A stretch of DNA of 64,000 nucleotides from Nocardia vaccinii NBRC 15922 (GTDB lineage Bacteria > Actinomycetota > Actinomycetes > Mycobacteriales > Mycobacteriaceae). Below, in pieces: positions 42,368-52,048 of the stretch (the first letter of the stretch is position 1; every line of letters starts with the position of its first letter). The stretch is from positions 310,001-374,000 of the forward strand of contig NZ_BDCC01000012.1 of assembly GCF_001613305.1 (NCBI RefSeq), in the 5' to 3' direction. Under the pieces are notes generated by a model. The model searched no databases, had not been told where the DNA came from, and was given only the letters and a program-made list of their open reading frames with translations. A program made the translations under genes and the position numbers.

Positions 42368-43096
42368 TCAGGACCGAACCAGTGTGCCGATCTTCTCACC
42401 GGCGACCGCTCGGGCGATATTGCCCTTGGTCAGAAGATTGAACACCAGTATCGGCATCTGGTTGTCCATACAGAGACTGAAGGCGGTGGCATCGGCCACC
42501 TTGAGGCCCTGCTCGATGACTTCCTTGTGGGTGATCTCGGAGTACATCGTCGCCGCCGGGTCCTGCCGGGGGTCGGCGTTGAAGACGCCGTCGACGGCCT
42601 TGGCCATCAGCACGACCTCCGCGCCGATCTCCAGGGCGCGTTGTGCGGCCGTGGTGTCGGTGGAGAAGTACGGCATGCCCATACCGGCGCCGAAGATCAC
42701 GACGCGACCCTTCTCCAGGTGCCGCTTGGCGCGCAACGGGATGTACGGCTCGGCGACCTGCCCCATGGTGATCGCCGTCTGCACCCGGGTGTCGACCCCC
42801 TGCTTCTGCAGAAAGTCTTGCAGCGCAAGGCTGTTCATGACGGTGCCGAGCATGCCCATATAGTCCGAGCGAGCCCGTTCCATCCCGCGGTCCTCGAGCT
42901 CCGCGCCGCGGAAGAAGTTGCCGCCGCCGATCACCACCGCCACCTGAACGCCGGTCGCGACCACCTCCGCGATCTGCTCGGCAACGGTCTGCACGACATC
43001 CGGGTCGAGCCCGACGTTGCCGCCGCCGAACATCTCTCCTCCCAATTTGAGGAGTACTCGGCGATAGCCCTTACGAGCCGGTTCCGGGTCCGACAT
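42368..43096 (-). CDS. pyrH: UMP kinase
   Basis: 242 aa from ATG 43096, preceded by GGAGACAG. Hexameric bacterial UMP kinase blocks: [76 protein letters not shown] and [19 protein letters not shown]. It phosphorylates UMP to UDP and is feedback-controlled by UTP and activated by GTP in the family. It sits between tsf and frr, separated from tsf by a strong hairpin. Confidence 0.96.
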   Translation of the reverse strand: MSDPEPARKGYRRVLLKLGGEMFGGGNVGLDPDVVQTVAEQIAEVVATGVQVAVVIGGGNFFRGAELEDRGMERARSDYMGMLGTVMNSLALQDFLQKQGVDTRVQTAITMGQVAEPYIPLRAKRHLEKGRVVIFGAGMGMPYFSTDTTAAQRALEIGAEVVLMAKAVDGVFNADPRQDPAATMYSEITHKEVIEQGLKVADATAFSLCMDNQMPILVFNLLTKGNIARAVAGEKIGTLVRS

Positions 43097-43237
43097 CTGT
43101 CTCCTTCTCCTCGGCGGAACGCCATGCACACGCGAAAAGACCATCCGGTGTCGCAGCGAGCACGGGATGGTGACAAAAGCTGCGTCCATCCTGCCCTATG
43201 CCGGGACGCGACGGTGAGCCGACCCTGATTCGACGCA

Positions 43238-43274
43238 CGGAGGGCTCCCCGCGCAGTGCGCGGGGAGCCCTCCG
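43238..43274 (-). terminator. Long perfect hairpin after tsf
   Basis: An 18-bp perfect inverted repeat around a single central base (stem core GGGCTCCCCGCGC) lies 18 bp after the tsf stop on the minus strand. In RNA it would form about 16 pairs with a small loop. No U-run follows, typical of actinobacterial terminators. It separates rpsB-tsf from pyrH-frr. Confidence 0.8.
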
Positions 43275-43291
43275 GAGTCGATCCGGCCCGG

Positions 43292-44116
43292 TCAGGCCTG
43301 GCCGACCTCGAAGCGAGCGAAACGGGTCACGGTGACACCGGCCGCGTCCAGCTGCGCCTTGACGGTCTTCTTGTTGTCGGTGACCGACGGCTGCTCCAGC
43401 AGGACGACGTCCTTGTAGAAGCCGTTCACCCGGCCCTCGACGATCTTCGGCAGGGCGGCCTCGGGCTTGCCCTCCTCCTTGGCGGTCGCCTCGGCGATCT
43501 CGCGCTCCTTGGCCACCAGATCCGCGGGAACGTCCTCGCGGGTCAGGTACTTGGCCTTCAGGGCCGCGATCTGCATACCGGCGGCACGAGCGGCCTCGGC
43601 GGCGCCCTCGCCCTCACCCTGGTACTCGACCAGCACGCCGACGGCCGGGGGCAGGTCGGTGGCGCGCTTGTGCAGGTAGGTCGCGACCGGGCCCTCGAAG
43701 GACACGACGCGGCGCAGCTCGAGCTTCTCGCCGATCTTGGCGGCGAGCTCCTGCACGACCTGGTCGACGGTCTTGCCGCCGAGCTCGACGGCCTTGAGCG
43801 ACTCCAGATCGGCCGGGCGCGCCTTGGCGGCGGCCTCGACGACCTGGGCGGCCAGGGCCTGGAACTCGGCGTTCTTTGCGACGAAGTCGGTCTCGGAGTT
43901 GATCTCGACCATGACGCCGTCCTGGGCGGCGACCAGGCCCTCGGCGGTGGCGCGCTCGGCACGCTTGCCGACGTCCTTGGCGCCCTTGATGCGCAGCACC
44001 TCGACGGCCTTGTCGAAGTCGCCGTCGGTCTCTTCCAGGGCCTTCTTGCAGTCCATCATGCCGGAGCCGGTGAGCTCGCGGAGCCGCTTGACGTCAGCGG
44101 CGGTGTAGTTCGCCAT
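43292..44116 (-). CDS. tsf: Translation elongation factor Ts
   Basis: 274 aa from ATG 44116 with AAGGAGG about 6 bp upstream. N-terminal UBA-like segment [20 protein letters not shown] then [19 protein letters not shown]; the core includes the conserved TDFVAKN ([19 protein letters not shown]). It exchanges GDP for GTP on EF-Tu. It is the second gene of the rpsB-tsf pair, 135 bp after rpsB; an imperfect hairpin at 44167-44198 lies in that gap. Confidence 0.97.
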   Translation of the reverse strand: MANYTAADVKRLRELTGSGMMDCKKALEETDGDFDKAVEVLRIKGAKDVGKRAERATAEGLVAAQDGVMVEINSETDFVAKNAEFQALAAQVVEAAAKARPADLESLKAVELGGKTVDQVVQELAAKIGEKLELRRVVSFEGPVATYLHKRATDLPPAVGVLVEYQGEGEGAAEAARAAGMQIAALKAKYLTREDVPADLVAKEREIAEATAKEEGKPEAALPKIVEGRVNGFYKDVVLLEQPSVTDNKKTVKAQLDAAGVTVTRFARFEVGQA

Positions 44117-44251
44117 CCTGGCGAGCCTCCTTAACGGGGAGTGGGTATCAGGTCGTAGCACCACCATGCCGACCGCTTCCGAACAGGAAGGGCCGGCACG
44201 GTGAACAAATCCGTTCTGGCGGCGGGGTTGCCGCCATCGAACGCCGCAGCG

Positions 44252-45085
44252 TCAGCTCTCGGCGGTGGCCGGCTCCGCGGCCGGGGCCTCGACGGCCTCG
44301 TCGGTGGAGGGGGTCGCCTGAGCCAGCAGTTCCTGCTCCCACTCGGCGAGCGGCTCACCGGCGCCGGCCTCGGGCTTGACATCGCCGCTGGCGCGCGCGG
44401 CACGAGCCTGCACACCCTCGGCGACGGCGGAGGCGACGACCTTGGTCAGCAGCGCGGCCGAGCGGATCGCGTCGTCGTTGCCCGGGATCGGGTAATCGAC
44501 CAGATCCGGATCGCAGTTGGTGTCCAGGATCGCGATGACCGGGATGTTCAGCTTGCGAGCCTCGCCGACGGCGATGTGCTCCTTGTTGGTGTCGACGACC
44601 CAGATGGCCGAGGGGACCTTGGCCATGTCCCGGATACCGCCGAGGGTGCGCTCCAGCTTGTTCTTCTCACGCGTGAGCATGAGGATTTCCTTCTTGGTGC
44701 GACCCTCGAAACCGCCGGTCTGCTCCATCGACTCCAGCTCCTTCAGGCGCTGCAGCCGCTTGTGGACGGTCGAGAAGTTGGTGAGCATGCCACCGAGCCA
44801 GCGCTGGTTCACGTACGGCATACCGACGCGGGTGGCCTCGGCGGCGATGGACTCCTGCGCCTGCTTCTTGGTGCCGACGAACAGCACCGTGCCACCGTGG
44901 GCGACGGTCTCCTTGACGAACTCGTACGCCTTGTCGATGTAGGTCAGCGTCTGCTGCAGGTCGATGATGTAGATGCCGTTGCGGTCGGTGAAGATGAACC
45001 GCTTCATCTTCGGGTTCCACCGACGAGTCTGGTGCCCGAAGTGCGCGCCGCTGTCGAGCAGCTGCTTCATAGTTACGACAGCCAT
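44252..45085 (-). CDS. rpsB: 30S ribosomal protein S2
   Basis: 277 aa. S2 blocks are complete: [80 protein letters not shown] and [21 protein letters not shown] 40-residue acidic, Ala/Glu-rich tail follows, as in other Mycobacteriales. It binds the 30S head and recruits S1-like factors. Its 319-bp upstream gap, shared with the divergent M23 gene, shows no clear riboswitch or S2 leader structure; TAGACT near 45236 on the minus strand is a possible -10. Confidence 0.97.
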   Translation of the reverse strand: MAVVTMKQLLDSGAHFGHQTRRWNPKMKRFIFTDRNGIYIIDLQQTLTYIDKAYEFVKETVAHGGTVLFVGTKKQAQESIAAEATRVGMPYVNQRWLGGMLTNFSTVHKRLQRLKELESMEQTGGFEGRTKKEILMLTREKNKLERTLGGIRDMAKVPSAIWVVDTNKEHIAVGEARKLNIPVIAILDTNCDPDLVDYPIPGNDDAIRSAALLTKVVASAVAEGVQARAARASGDVKPEAGAGEPLAEWEQELLAQATPSTDEAVEAPAAEPATAES

Positions 45086-45404
45086 GGCTGCGTATCCCTC
45101 TTTCGTTGCTGGTTGTCGCAGGGGTCGGCGACCTCTGCCCTGGCGTCCACGGCCGCCGGAACCCCGTTTCGGGGACCAGCCGACGGCTTGTGCGCTGGGA
45201 CGCGCGAAGTCGATCCGGGATGAGCGGACCGCCGATCCAGTCTACGAGCCAGCGGCCGGAACTCCTAAACGGGGTGCTGTGGGGCCCGGACGGGGTGGCG
45301 CCCCGGGCGACAATTTGAAGACGTGCGCATTCACATCACCGGCGTTGTCCACACTCGCCGAAGGTCGGGTTTCGCGACACGACCGCGCCCGGCACCGTGG
45401 AGAT

Positions 45405-45914
45405 ATGCGCCGCATCATCACGATCGTCCTGGGCTGGCTGGTGCTGCCGATGCTGCTGCCCATGCCCCGCGCCGAGGCCGGACCCGGGAGATTCGACTGG
45501 CCGCTGCACCCGCGGCCGCAGGTGGTGCGACGGTTCGACCGGCCGGTGCACGATTGGCTGCCCGGGCACCGCGGAGTCGATCTCGGCGGCGGCGCCGGGC
45601 AGCCCGTGCTCGCCGCCGGGGACGGGTTCGTCGTCTTCGCCGGAGAGGTCGCCGGTAAACCGGTGGTGTCGGTGGATCACGGGGGCGGGTTGCGAACCAC
45701 CTACGAACCGGTGCGCGCGTCGGTCACCCTGGGGCGCAGGGTTTTTCGCGGCGAGACACTCGGCGTGCTCGAGGCCGGGCACGCGGGATGCGCTGACGCC
45801 TGCCTGCATTGGGGAGTGCGGCGCGGGCGCGAGTACCTCGATCCGCTCGGGCTGATCCGCCGCGCGCCACTTCGACTCGAACCGGTGCGGCCGGAACAGG
45901 GAGAGCCACCGTGA
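45405..45914 (+). CDS. Secreted M23-family peptidase-like protein with altered HxH motif
   Basis: 169 aa from ATG 45405 (GTGGAG just before). A Sec signal (RRIITIVLGWLVLPMLLPMP, then RAEA) marks export. The first zinc motif HxxxD is present as HRGVDLGGGAGQPVLAAGDG, and the LysM-like core VVSVDHGGGLRTTYEPV is typical LytM/M23. The second motif, usually HxH, reads CLHWGVRRG, with Cys for the first His. Peptidoglycan cleavage may be weak or absent. The gene is the usual neighbour of rpsB in Mycobacteriales, divergently transcribed. Confidence 0.88.
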   Translation: MRRIITIVLGWLVLPMLLPMPRAEAGPGRFDWPLHPRPQVVRRFDRPVHDWLPGHRGVDLGGGAGQPVLAAGDGFVVFAGEVAGKPVVSVDHGGGLRTTYEPVRASVTLGRRVFRGETLGVLEAGHAGCADACLHWGVRRGREYLDPLGLIRRAPLRLEPVRPEQGEPP

Positions 45915-45931
45915 TCCGGCGAGCCGGGGTC

Positions 45932-46699
45932 CTACCGCCGTGCGCCGGCCGGCTGGGCACCTTCGCGCTCGGCGAGCTCACGCTTCCACTGACGGAAGGT
46001 CTCCTCGGTGCGCCCGCGACGCCAGTAGCCCGAAATCGAGGCGTGATCGGCGGGGACGCCTCGCTCCTTGCGGATGTAGGGGCGCAGCTCGTGCATGACG
46101 ACCTGGGCCTCACCGTGGATGAAGACGTGCACCCGCCCGTCCCGCCACGGTTCCGCGCGCACGGCCTCGGCTAGTGCGGCGCCGGGCTCGCGGTCGCCGC
46201 GGTGCACCCAATCCAGTTCGACGCCCGCGGGCCGAGGGACGTCCAATTCGTCTGCGGGACCGGCGATTTCGACGAACACACGCCCCACCGCATGCTCGGG
46301 CAGCGCAGCGCAGGCGGCCGAGATGGCCGGGAGCGCCGATTCGTCACCGGCCAGCAGATGCCAGTCGGCATCGGCTTTGGGCGCGTACGCTCCGCCCGGA
46401 CCCGTCAGCTCGAGCTCATCGCCCGGCTGCGCCGCCGCGGCCCACGGCCCTGCCACACCCTCGGCGCCGTGATAGACGAAATCGATGGCGATCTGCTCGA
46501 GCTCGGGATCGATCGAGCGGACCGTATAGGTACGCGTGGTGGGGCCGTCCGGTCCCGGGATCTGCAGTTTGACGTAGGCGTCGGTGAAACCGTTGGGCGT
46601 GAAGGCCGCGAATCCGGGGCCACCCAGGTGAACCCGGATCAGATGATCGGTCAGGCGTTCGGTGCGCCGGACCACGAAGGACAACGGTGTACGAGCCAC
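45932..46699 (-). CDS. Siderophore-interacting FAD/ferric-siderophore reductase (ViuB-like)
   Basis: 255 aa. The FAD-binding barrel reads RLTDHLIRVHLGGPGFAAFT and TRTYTVRSIDPELEQIAIDF (RxYS/T-type flavin motif), then GPWAAAAQPGDELELTGPGG. The SIP C-terminal domain is DADWHLLAGDESALPAISAA and VFIHGEAQVVMHELRPYIRK with ISGYWRRGRTEETF. It releases iron from ferric siderophores in the cytosol. An IdeR-type iron box lies about 17 bp before its start, so it should be derepressed on iron starvation. It converges with the M23 gene. Confidence 0.92.
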   Translation of the reverse strand: MARTPLSFVVRRTERLTDHLIRVHLGGPGFAAFTPNGFTDAYVKLQIPGPDGPTTRTYTVRSIDPELEQIAIDFVYHGAEGVAGPWAAAAQPGDELELTGPGGAYAPKADADWHLLAGDESALPAISAACAALPEHAVGRVFVEIAGPADELDVPRPAGVELDWVHRGDREPGAALAEAVRAEPWRDGRVHVFIHGEAQVVMHELRPYIRKERGVPADHASISGYWRRGRTEETFRQWKRELAEREGAQPAGARR

Positions 46700-46716
46700 A
46701 AGGCACCTCCGGTGTA

Positions 46717-46732
46717 ATTAGGATTACCTAAT
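46717..46732 (-). promoter_or_regulatory. IdeR/DmdR-type iron box
   Basis: ATTAGG-ATTA-CCTAAT is a perfect 6-bp inverted repeat matching the TTAGG...CCTAA arms of IdeR/DmdR boxes. It lies 18-33 bp upstream of the siderophore reductase start, at its probable promoter. It also lies about 90 bp before the divergent DUF1990 gene, which might share control. Confidence 0.7.
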
Positions 46733-46824
46733 AAGGACAGTAGCATGAACTATCGCCGATAGCTCACGATATGTTTTTGACGGTAATTCAGCTGGGGGAT
46801 CACGTCGTAGGCCAGGATGGAGTG

Positions 46825-47337
46825 ATGGCAGACGAACCCGGTGCCCCACCCTTCACCTATCCCGAAACCGGTGCGACGAACGGGGAATTCCCGTCCGGAT
46901 ATCACCATTTCCGGCTGCGGCGGCGGATCGGAACGGGCCGCGCCCTGTTCGAATCGGCAGCGCAGGAGGTCCTGGCCTATCGCATGCAGCGCGGCACCGG
47001 CATCTTCGGCTCCGCGAGCACACCGTCGGCAGCGCCGGGCACCGCACTGACGGTCCGCCTGGGCATCGGTCCGCTCGCCATCACCGCGCCGTGTCGCGTT
47101 GTCTACGTCCTGGACGAGCCGAATCGTCGCGGCTTCGCCTACGGCACCCTGCCGGGACATCCGGAGATCGGCGAAGAACTGTTCGCCGTCGAATACGACC
47201 CCGCCGACGATTCCGTCAACGGCCTGATCGCCGCCTTCTCCCGGCCTGGGACCTGGTACACCCGCCTCGGCGGCCCCGTCGCACGCCTGCTGCAGAGCTA
47301 CATCGCGAGAAAGTACATCGACGCAATTCGCCCCTGA
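46825..47337 (+). CDS. DUF1990-family protein
   Basis: 170 aa from ATG 46825 with AGGATGGAG upstream. Family features are FPSGYHHFRLRRRIGTGRAL, FESAAQEVLAYRMQRGTGIF, PCRVVYVLDEPNRRGFAYGT and HPEIGEELFAVEYDPADDSV, ending in SRPGTWYTRLGGPVARLLQS. The fold is SRPBCC-like and the function is unknown. It diverges from the siderophore reductase across the iron box and converges with xerC; the 185-bp gap to xerC shows no clear terminator. Confidence 0.85.
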   Translation: MADEPGAPPFTYPETGATNGEFPSGYHHFRLRRRIGTGRALFESAAQEVLAYRMQRGTGIFGSASTPSAAPGTALTVRLGIGPLAITAPCRVVYVLDEPNRRGFAYGTLPGHPEIGEELFAVEYDPADDSVNGLIAAFSRPGTWYTRLGGPVARLLQSYIARKYIDAIRP

Positions 47338-47522
47338 CCTGGGCTCGGGACCCACCGACGACATCGGCGGTCAGAACTGTCGACGCGCATCCGGGGGGCG
47401 GCAACAGCGGGGCGAATTCGCCGCGGCAGGCCGCGGTATTCCTGTCCCGGCACGCCTGTACCGCGCACATCTTGCTGACTGCGGACTCGCTGGAGAAGAG
47501 TGCGGGGCGAAACCGCGGCGGC

Positions 47523-48446
47523 TCAGGCCCGCGGATGCGCCTGGTCATGGACCTTTCGCAGGCGTTCGACCGAGACGTGGGTGTAGAGCTGGGTGGTGGC
47601 CATGCTGGCGTGGCCGAGGAGTTCCTGGACCACGCGCAGGTCCGCACCGCCCTCCAGCAGGTGCGTGGCGGCTGTGTGCCGCAGCCCGTGCGGGCCCAGG
47701 TCGGGAGCTCCGGGGATCGCCGAAACCACCTCGTGCACAACGGTTCTGGCTTGCCGCGGGTCGAGTCGGCGACCGCGGCGGCCCAGCAACAGCGCGCGTC
47801 CGGACTCGGAGTTGGCGAAGGCCGAGCGGCCCGCACGCAACCAGCTCTCGAGCGCTTCGTCGGCGGGCGCACCGAACGGGACCGCGCGTTCCTTGTTGCC
47901 CTTGCCCAGGACGCGGACCAGGCGGCGCTCCCGGTCGACATCGTCGATATCGAGACCGCACAGCTCGCTCACTCGGATCCCCGTCGCATACAGCAGCTCG
48001 ACGATCAACCTGTCCCGCAGCGCCATCGGTTCATGTTGTGCCGCACCGGATTGCGCGGCGTCCATCACGTCGGCGGCCTGTTCGCGACCGAGCACCGCGG
48101 GCAGGACCCGATGTGCCCGCGCCGATCCCAGCCGCGGCCCGGGATCGATCGCCAGCCGCCCGGTGTGGGTGAGCCATGCGGTGAAGGTCCGCGCCGCCGA
48201 CGCGCGCCGCGCCATCGTGGTGCGCGCCGCCCCGGCCCCCGACTGCTCGGACAACCAGGACCGCAACAACGGCAGATCGATCTCCCCCACCCCGGAATCG
48301 GCCGCCCGAGAACACAAATGCAGCAGCAGCGACCGCGCATCACCCAAATACGCCCGCACCGTATGCGCCGACCGATTGCGCCCGAGCCGCAGGTGCCGCC
48401 CGTACTCGAGCAACAACGCCTCCAAATCCTCGGGCAGAGCATCCAT
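47523..48446 (-). CDS. xerC: Tyrosine recombinase XerC
   Basis: 307 aa from ATG 48446. The N-terminal SAM-like core-binding domain ([20 protein letters not shown]) precedes the catalytic domain with Arg in [20 protein letters not shown], Lys in [14 protein letters not shown], HxxR in [20 protein letters not shown], then [20 protein letters not shown] (His and nucleophile Tyr). It resolves chromosome dimers at dif with XerD. Placement between dprA and the M23/rpsB genes is standard for actinobacteria. Confidence 0.95.
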   Translation of the reverse strand: MDALPEDLEALLLEYGRHLRLGRNRSAHTVRAYLGDARSLLLHLCSRAADSGVGEIDLPLLRSWLSEQSGAGAARTTMARRASAARTFTAWLTHTGRLAIDPGPRLGSARAHRVLPAVLGREQAADVMDAAQSGAAQHEPMALRDRLIVELLYATGIRVSELCGLDIDDVDRERRLVRVLGKGNKERAVPFGAPADEALESWLRAGRSAFANSESGRALLLGRRGRRLDPRQARTVVHEVVSAIPGAPDLGPHGLRHTAATHLLEGGADLRVVQELLGHASMATTQLYTHVSVERLRKVHDQAHPRA

Positions 48447-48902
48447 ACCCTCAACACTCACCGAGCTCCGCCCCCGTGACAAGTCACCCCACCGCACTCA
48501 CGCCGGATCCGTACCCGCCGACTCGCTGCCCCACCGCCTCGTCGCCCACCGCCTTCATCGACCGCACTGCGTGCTCGGACCATCCGGCCACCGGGCGGCA
48601 CACCGGCGGAACAGTTCGAGTTCGAGTGGATCGTCGTGGCCACCAGCGCCACCGTGGCCGACTGTCACGGCAGACCGACGACCACTTCGAGACTGGCCGA
48701 TCCGCGGCAGTTCCGGCTCGGTGACCGAGTCATGGTGGTCGACGACGGTTTCGGTGAGCCGCCGCCCGCCGGGCACTGCCGACAAGCTACATGCGGCCAC
48801 GCCCTGCCCTGATCGGCTTGCCGACAAGCACGCCCCGCCCAGCCGTGACGGTCGCGAGATCGCGCTTTCCTTCCGCGGAGAGCTGCCGGCCGCAGGCATC
48901 GG
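48447..48902. other. Gene-poor gap between xerC and dprA
   Basis: 456 bp without a frame I can support. A short rightward frame around 48637-48810 reads LADPRQFRLGDRVMVVDDGF, which has a plausible protein texture but no good start, no ribosome site and no family I recognise. No repeat, tRNA or strong hairpin was seen. Confidence 0.4.
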
Positions 48903-50543
48903 CTATCGACCCGGGCGGAGGGTTCTGAACCAGCCGGATTCGTCGCAGCCGACCAGTCCCGCGAGGTCCAGGGCCGCGAGCGCGGCGCGGACGGATGGGA
49001 GTGGGAGTCCGGACTCGCCGGCTAGTTCGAGGGGGATTCGGGCGCCGGTTCTGGGGAGGGCAGCGTAGACGAGAGCCTCGTCGCCGTTGAGGGATTGTTC
49101 CGGGGTGGCGGTGTCGGTGGGCAGGGACAGACGCAGTGGGCCGGCCTCGTCGATGATCTCCTCGGCGCGGCCGACCAATACGGCTTCGCCCTCGCGAATC
49201 ATGCGGTGGCAGCCCGCCGAGGAGGCGGATGTGACCGGGCCGGGGATCGCCAGGGTCGGACGGCCCAGTCGGCGAGCCCATTTCACGGTATTGCGCGCAC
49301 CGCTGCGCAATCCGGCCTCCACGACCAGCACACCGTCGGCCAGCGACGCGATGATCCGGTTCCGCGCCAGGAAGTGATGTTTGTTCGCAGTGCTACCGGG
49401 CGGATATTCGCTCACCACCAGTCCGGTCTCGGCGATCTCGGCAAGCAGGCGTGCGTGTGCGGCAGGATAGGGCCGGTCCACCCCGCAAGCCAGGACCGCG
49501 ATCGTCGGTGCACCGGCGACCAGCGCCGCGCGATGGGCGGCGCCGTCGATCCCGAAGGCGGCTCCGGAGACGATCGTCCAGCCGCGCGCTGCCAGGTCGC
49601 CGACGATTTCGGCGGTGACCCGCTCGCCGTAGCCGGTGCTGCAGCGCGCACCCACCACGGCCAGAGCCTGTTCGCCGGCGGTCAGCAACGACCCCGGACC
49701 CCGCACCCACAGCACCAGTGGGACCGCTGCTCCCGGATCACGGTTCGAGTCGAGCCGGCCCAACCCCAGCATCCGCCAGGCAGGCCATTCCGGATCGTCC
49801 GGTGTCACCACCCGCCCACCCGATTCGATGATGCTTTCCAGATCCCTTACCGCACAGTCGATTCCACGACGCTGCTCCGTCGGCCCACGCAACGACTCGG
49901 GCAGGTCGCACTCCCGTACCGCCCGCGCCGCCTCGACGACACCGACCCGCTCGATCAACGCCGACAACGCCGCACACGGCCCCTGCACGACCCGCGACAG
50001 GTACACCCAAGCCAGCCGCCGCTCATCAGCATCGTGCATCGCGAGATCCATTACGCCCGTGGCATTCTCATCTTCGTCAACAGCCGGTTCCGCGCTCACC
50101 GCTACCGCCCTGACACCGTCGCGACCACCAAACATCAACTCCCCATTCGCTACCGCCGGCCCGGCTCCGACACGATCAGGCAATCTCGGCTCCCTTCCCA
50201 ACCGCGTCTCGGTACCGCCGTATCCGCCGGAAAACGCCTCCCCCATTCCAACCGCTCCCCCGGCGCCGTCAGCACGATCAACCGTCGTCGATCCATCACT
50301 CGGCGTCCCAGCCGCCACACCATCGCAGCCGCGCAACGTCGAGCCATGACTCACAGCCGCCGCAACGAGATCATCACAATCACCCGAAACCGGGCGATCA
50401 CTCACCACCGATCTCCCGGCACCGTAGCCATCGCGGACGGTCGGCCGGGCGAGCACAGCGGCGTCTTCGCGCGACGTCGAATCCCCGCCCTGGGTGCGGG
50501 CATCGACGTGTTCGCCGGGCATCCGATCCGCCCCCGTGTTCAT
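48903..50543 (-). CDS. dprA: DNA-processing protein DprA with long N-terminal extension
   Basis: 546 aa; ATG 50543 overlaps the comM stop by ATGA. Residues about 1-165 are a low-complexity Gly/Asp/Ala/Arg-rich extension. The DprA Rossmann domain follows: ALAVVGARCSTGYGERVTAE, TIVSGAAFGIDGAAHRAALV, IAVLACGVDRPYPAAHARLL, LVVSEYPPGSTANKHHFLAR and NRIIASLADGVLVVEAGLRS, then a winged-helix end. It loads RecA onto incoming single-stranded DNA. A start near the Met in VMDLAMHDADERRLAWVYLS would give the normal length, and cannot be excluded. Confidence 0.92.
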   Translation of the reverse strand: MNTGADRMPGEHVDARTQGGDSTSREDAAVLARPTVRDGYGAGRSVVSDRPVSGDCDDLVAAAVSHGSTLRGCDGVAAGTPSDGSTTVDRADGAGGAVGMGEAFSGGYGGTETRLGREPRLPDRVGAGPAVANGELMFGGRDGVRAVAVSAEPAVDEDENATGVMDLAMHDADERRLAWVYLSRVVQGPCAALSALIERVGVVEAARAVRECDLPESLRGPTEQRRGIDCAVRDLESIIESGGRVVTPDDPEWPAWRMLGLGRLDSNRDPGAAVPLVLWVRGPGSLLTAGEQALAVVGARCSTGYGERVTAEIVGDLAARGWTIVSGAAFGIDGAAHRAALVAGAPTIAVLACGVDRPYPAAHARLLAEIAETGLVVSEYPPGSTANKHHFLARNRIIASLADGVLVVEAGLRSGARNTVKWARRLGRPTLAIPGPVTSASSAGCHRMIREGEAVLVGRAEEIIDEAGPLRLSLPTDTATPEQSLNGDEALVYAALPRTGARIPLELAGESGLPLPSVRAALAALDLAGLVGCDESGWFRTLRPGR

Positions 50544-52048
50544 GCCGCACCGCGCTGGCGGAAGTTCAGGGCCTGCATCACGTCCTGAGTGCCCGGTCTC
50601 TCGCCGCCGCGCAGGTCACAGATGGTCCAGGCGACGCGGATGGCTCGGTCGGCGCCGCGCGCGGACATTCGGCCCTGTCGTAGCGCGTTCTCCACCGGGA
50701 CCAGTGCCTCGGCGGGAAGCCGGAAACGTTGGCGCAGAGTGTGTCCGGGGACCTCGGCATTGGTGGTCCAGCCGTACTCCCGCCAACGCTCGGCGGCAGC
50801 CCTGCGTGCCGCCTCGACCCGGCCGCGCACCACCGCACTGCTCTCGGCCTCGGAGGAGGCGAACGCACCGGAAGCCTGCCCGTGCATCTGCACCCAGATG
50901 TCGATGCGATCCATCAGCGGCCCGGACAGCTTCCCGAGATAACGCCGCCGCGCCAACGGCGCACAGATGCAGTCGACATCACGCGCGGGGGCGCACGGGC
51001 AGGGATTGGCGGCCAGCACGAGTTGGAAGCGGGCCGGATAGCGGGCCACTCCGTCCCGCCTGGCGATGCGAATCTCCCCCTCCTCCAATGGAGTTCGCAA
51101 TGCTTCCAGCACCTTCGTACCGATCTCGGCGCACTCGTCCAGGAACAGCACCCCGCGGTGGGCGCAGCTCACCGCTCCCGGCCGCGCCGAGCCCGACCCG
51201 CCGCCCACCATCGCGGTCACCGAGGTCGAATGATGTGGCGCGACGAACGGCGGGACGGTGATCAGCGGATGATCGCCCGGCAGAATTCCCGCCACCGAAT
51301 GGATCGCGGTGACCTCCAGCGCCTCACGCTCGGTCAGCATCGGCAGCAGGCTCGGAAGACGTTGCGCCAGCATCGTTTTGCCGATTCCAGGCGGTCCGGT
51401 CAGCAGGACGTGATGTCCGCCCGCGGCGGCGACCTCCAGCGCCCAGCGCGCCTCGTCCTGGCCGATCACCTCGTTCAGATCACCGCAGGGCCGCTCGGAG
51501 GAGGGCAGCGCGCCCTCGGGCGGACGCAACTCTCCCTCACCGCGCAGCCAGCCGATCAATTCACGCAGGGTGGCAGCACCGAGCACGGTGATCCCGTCCA
51601 CCAGACTCGCTTCGGCCAGTGCGGATTCGGGCACCACCACCGTGCTGCGTCCGGCAGCCCGCGCGGCGAGCACCGCGGGCAGCACCCCTCTGGCCCGCCG
51701 GACACGCCCGTCCAACGCCAGTTCGCCCAGCAACACCGAACCCGCCAGCCGCACCGACGGAATCGCGTCCCCCGCATCCAGCACCGCCGCGGCCAGAGCG
51801 AGATCGTAGACACTGCCGACCTTGGGCAGGGTGGCCGGTGACAATGCCAGGATGACCCGGCCGTCCGGCCATTTCTCTCCGGAATTGGTCACCGCGGCCC
51901 GCACCCGATCGCGCGATTCGTTCAGCGTCATATCGGGCAGCCCGACCAGGTGTATCGATGGCAGCCCCTGGCCGATATCGGCCTCGATCTCCACCAACTG
52001 CCCGTCCACGCCGGTCACCGCCACCGAGAACGCCCGGCCCAGCGCCAT
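50540..52048 (-). CDS. comM: ComM/YifB-family Mg chelatase-like AAA+ ATPase
   Basis: 502 aa from ATG 52048, overlapping the yraN stop. The Lon-protease-like N-terminal domain (GLPSIHLVGLPDMTLNESRD, VILALSPATLPKVGSVYDLA) is followed by the AAA+ module with Walker A LLTGPPGIGKTMLAQRLPSL and Walker B GVLFLDECAEIG, and a Cys-bearing insert NPCPCAPARDVDCIC. ComM is a hexameric helicase that aids branch migration during natural transformation. The yraN-comM-dprA genes overlap by ATGA throughout and form one translational unit. Confidence 0.94.
   Translation of the reverse strand: MALGRAFSVAVTGVDGQLVEIEADIGQGLPSIHLVGLPDMTLNESRDRVRAAVTNSGEKWPDGRVILALSPATLPKVGSVYDLALAAAVLDAGDAIPSVRLAGSVLLGELALDGRVRRARGVLPAVLAARAAGRSTVVVPESALAEASLVDGITVLGAATLRELIGWLRGEGELRPPEGALPSSERPCGDLNEVIGQDEARWALEVAAAGGHHVLLTGPPGIGKTMLAQRLPSLLPMLTEREALEVTAIHSVAGILPGDHPLITVPPFVAPHHSTSVTAMVGGGSGSARPGAVSCAHRGVLFLDECAEIGTKVLEALRTPLEEGEIRIARRDGVARYPARFQLVLAANPCPCAPARDVDCICAPLARRRYLGKLSGPLMDRIDIWVQMHGQASGAFASSEAESSAVVRGRVEAARRAAAERWREYGWTTNAEVPGHTLRQRFRLPAEALVPVENALRQGRMSARGADRAIRVAWTICDLRGGERPGTQDVMQALNFRQRGAA

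Noticed and set aside
44167..44198. Terminator between rpsB and tsf
   Set aside because: The hairpin is interrupted and lacks a tail; at most a weak attenuator, since the two genes are normally co-transcribed.
45086..45404. Possible S2 leader or riboswitch upstream of rpsB
   Set aside because: No conserved stem pattern could be recognised; only a weak -10 candidate.
48637..48813. Short GTG frame in the xerC-dprA gap
   Set aside because: No family, no ribosome site, and only about 58 codons.
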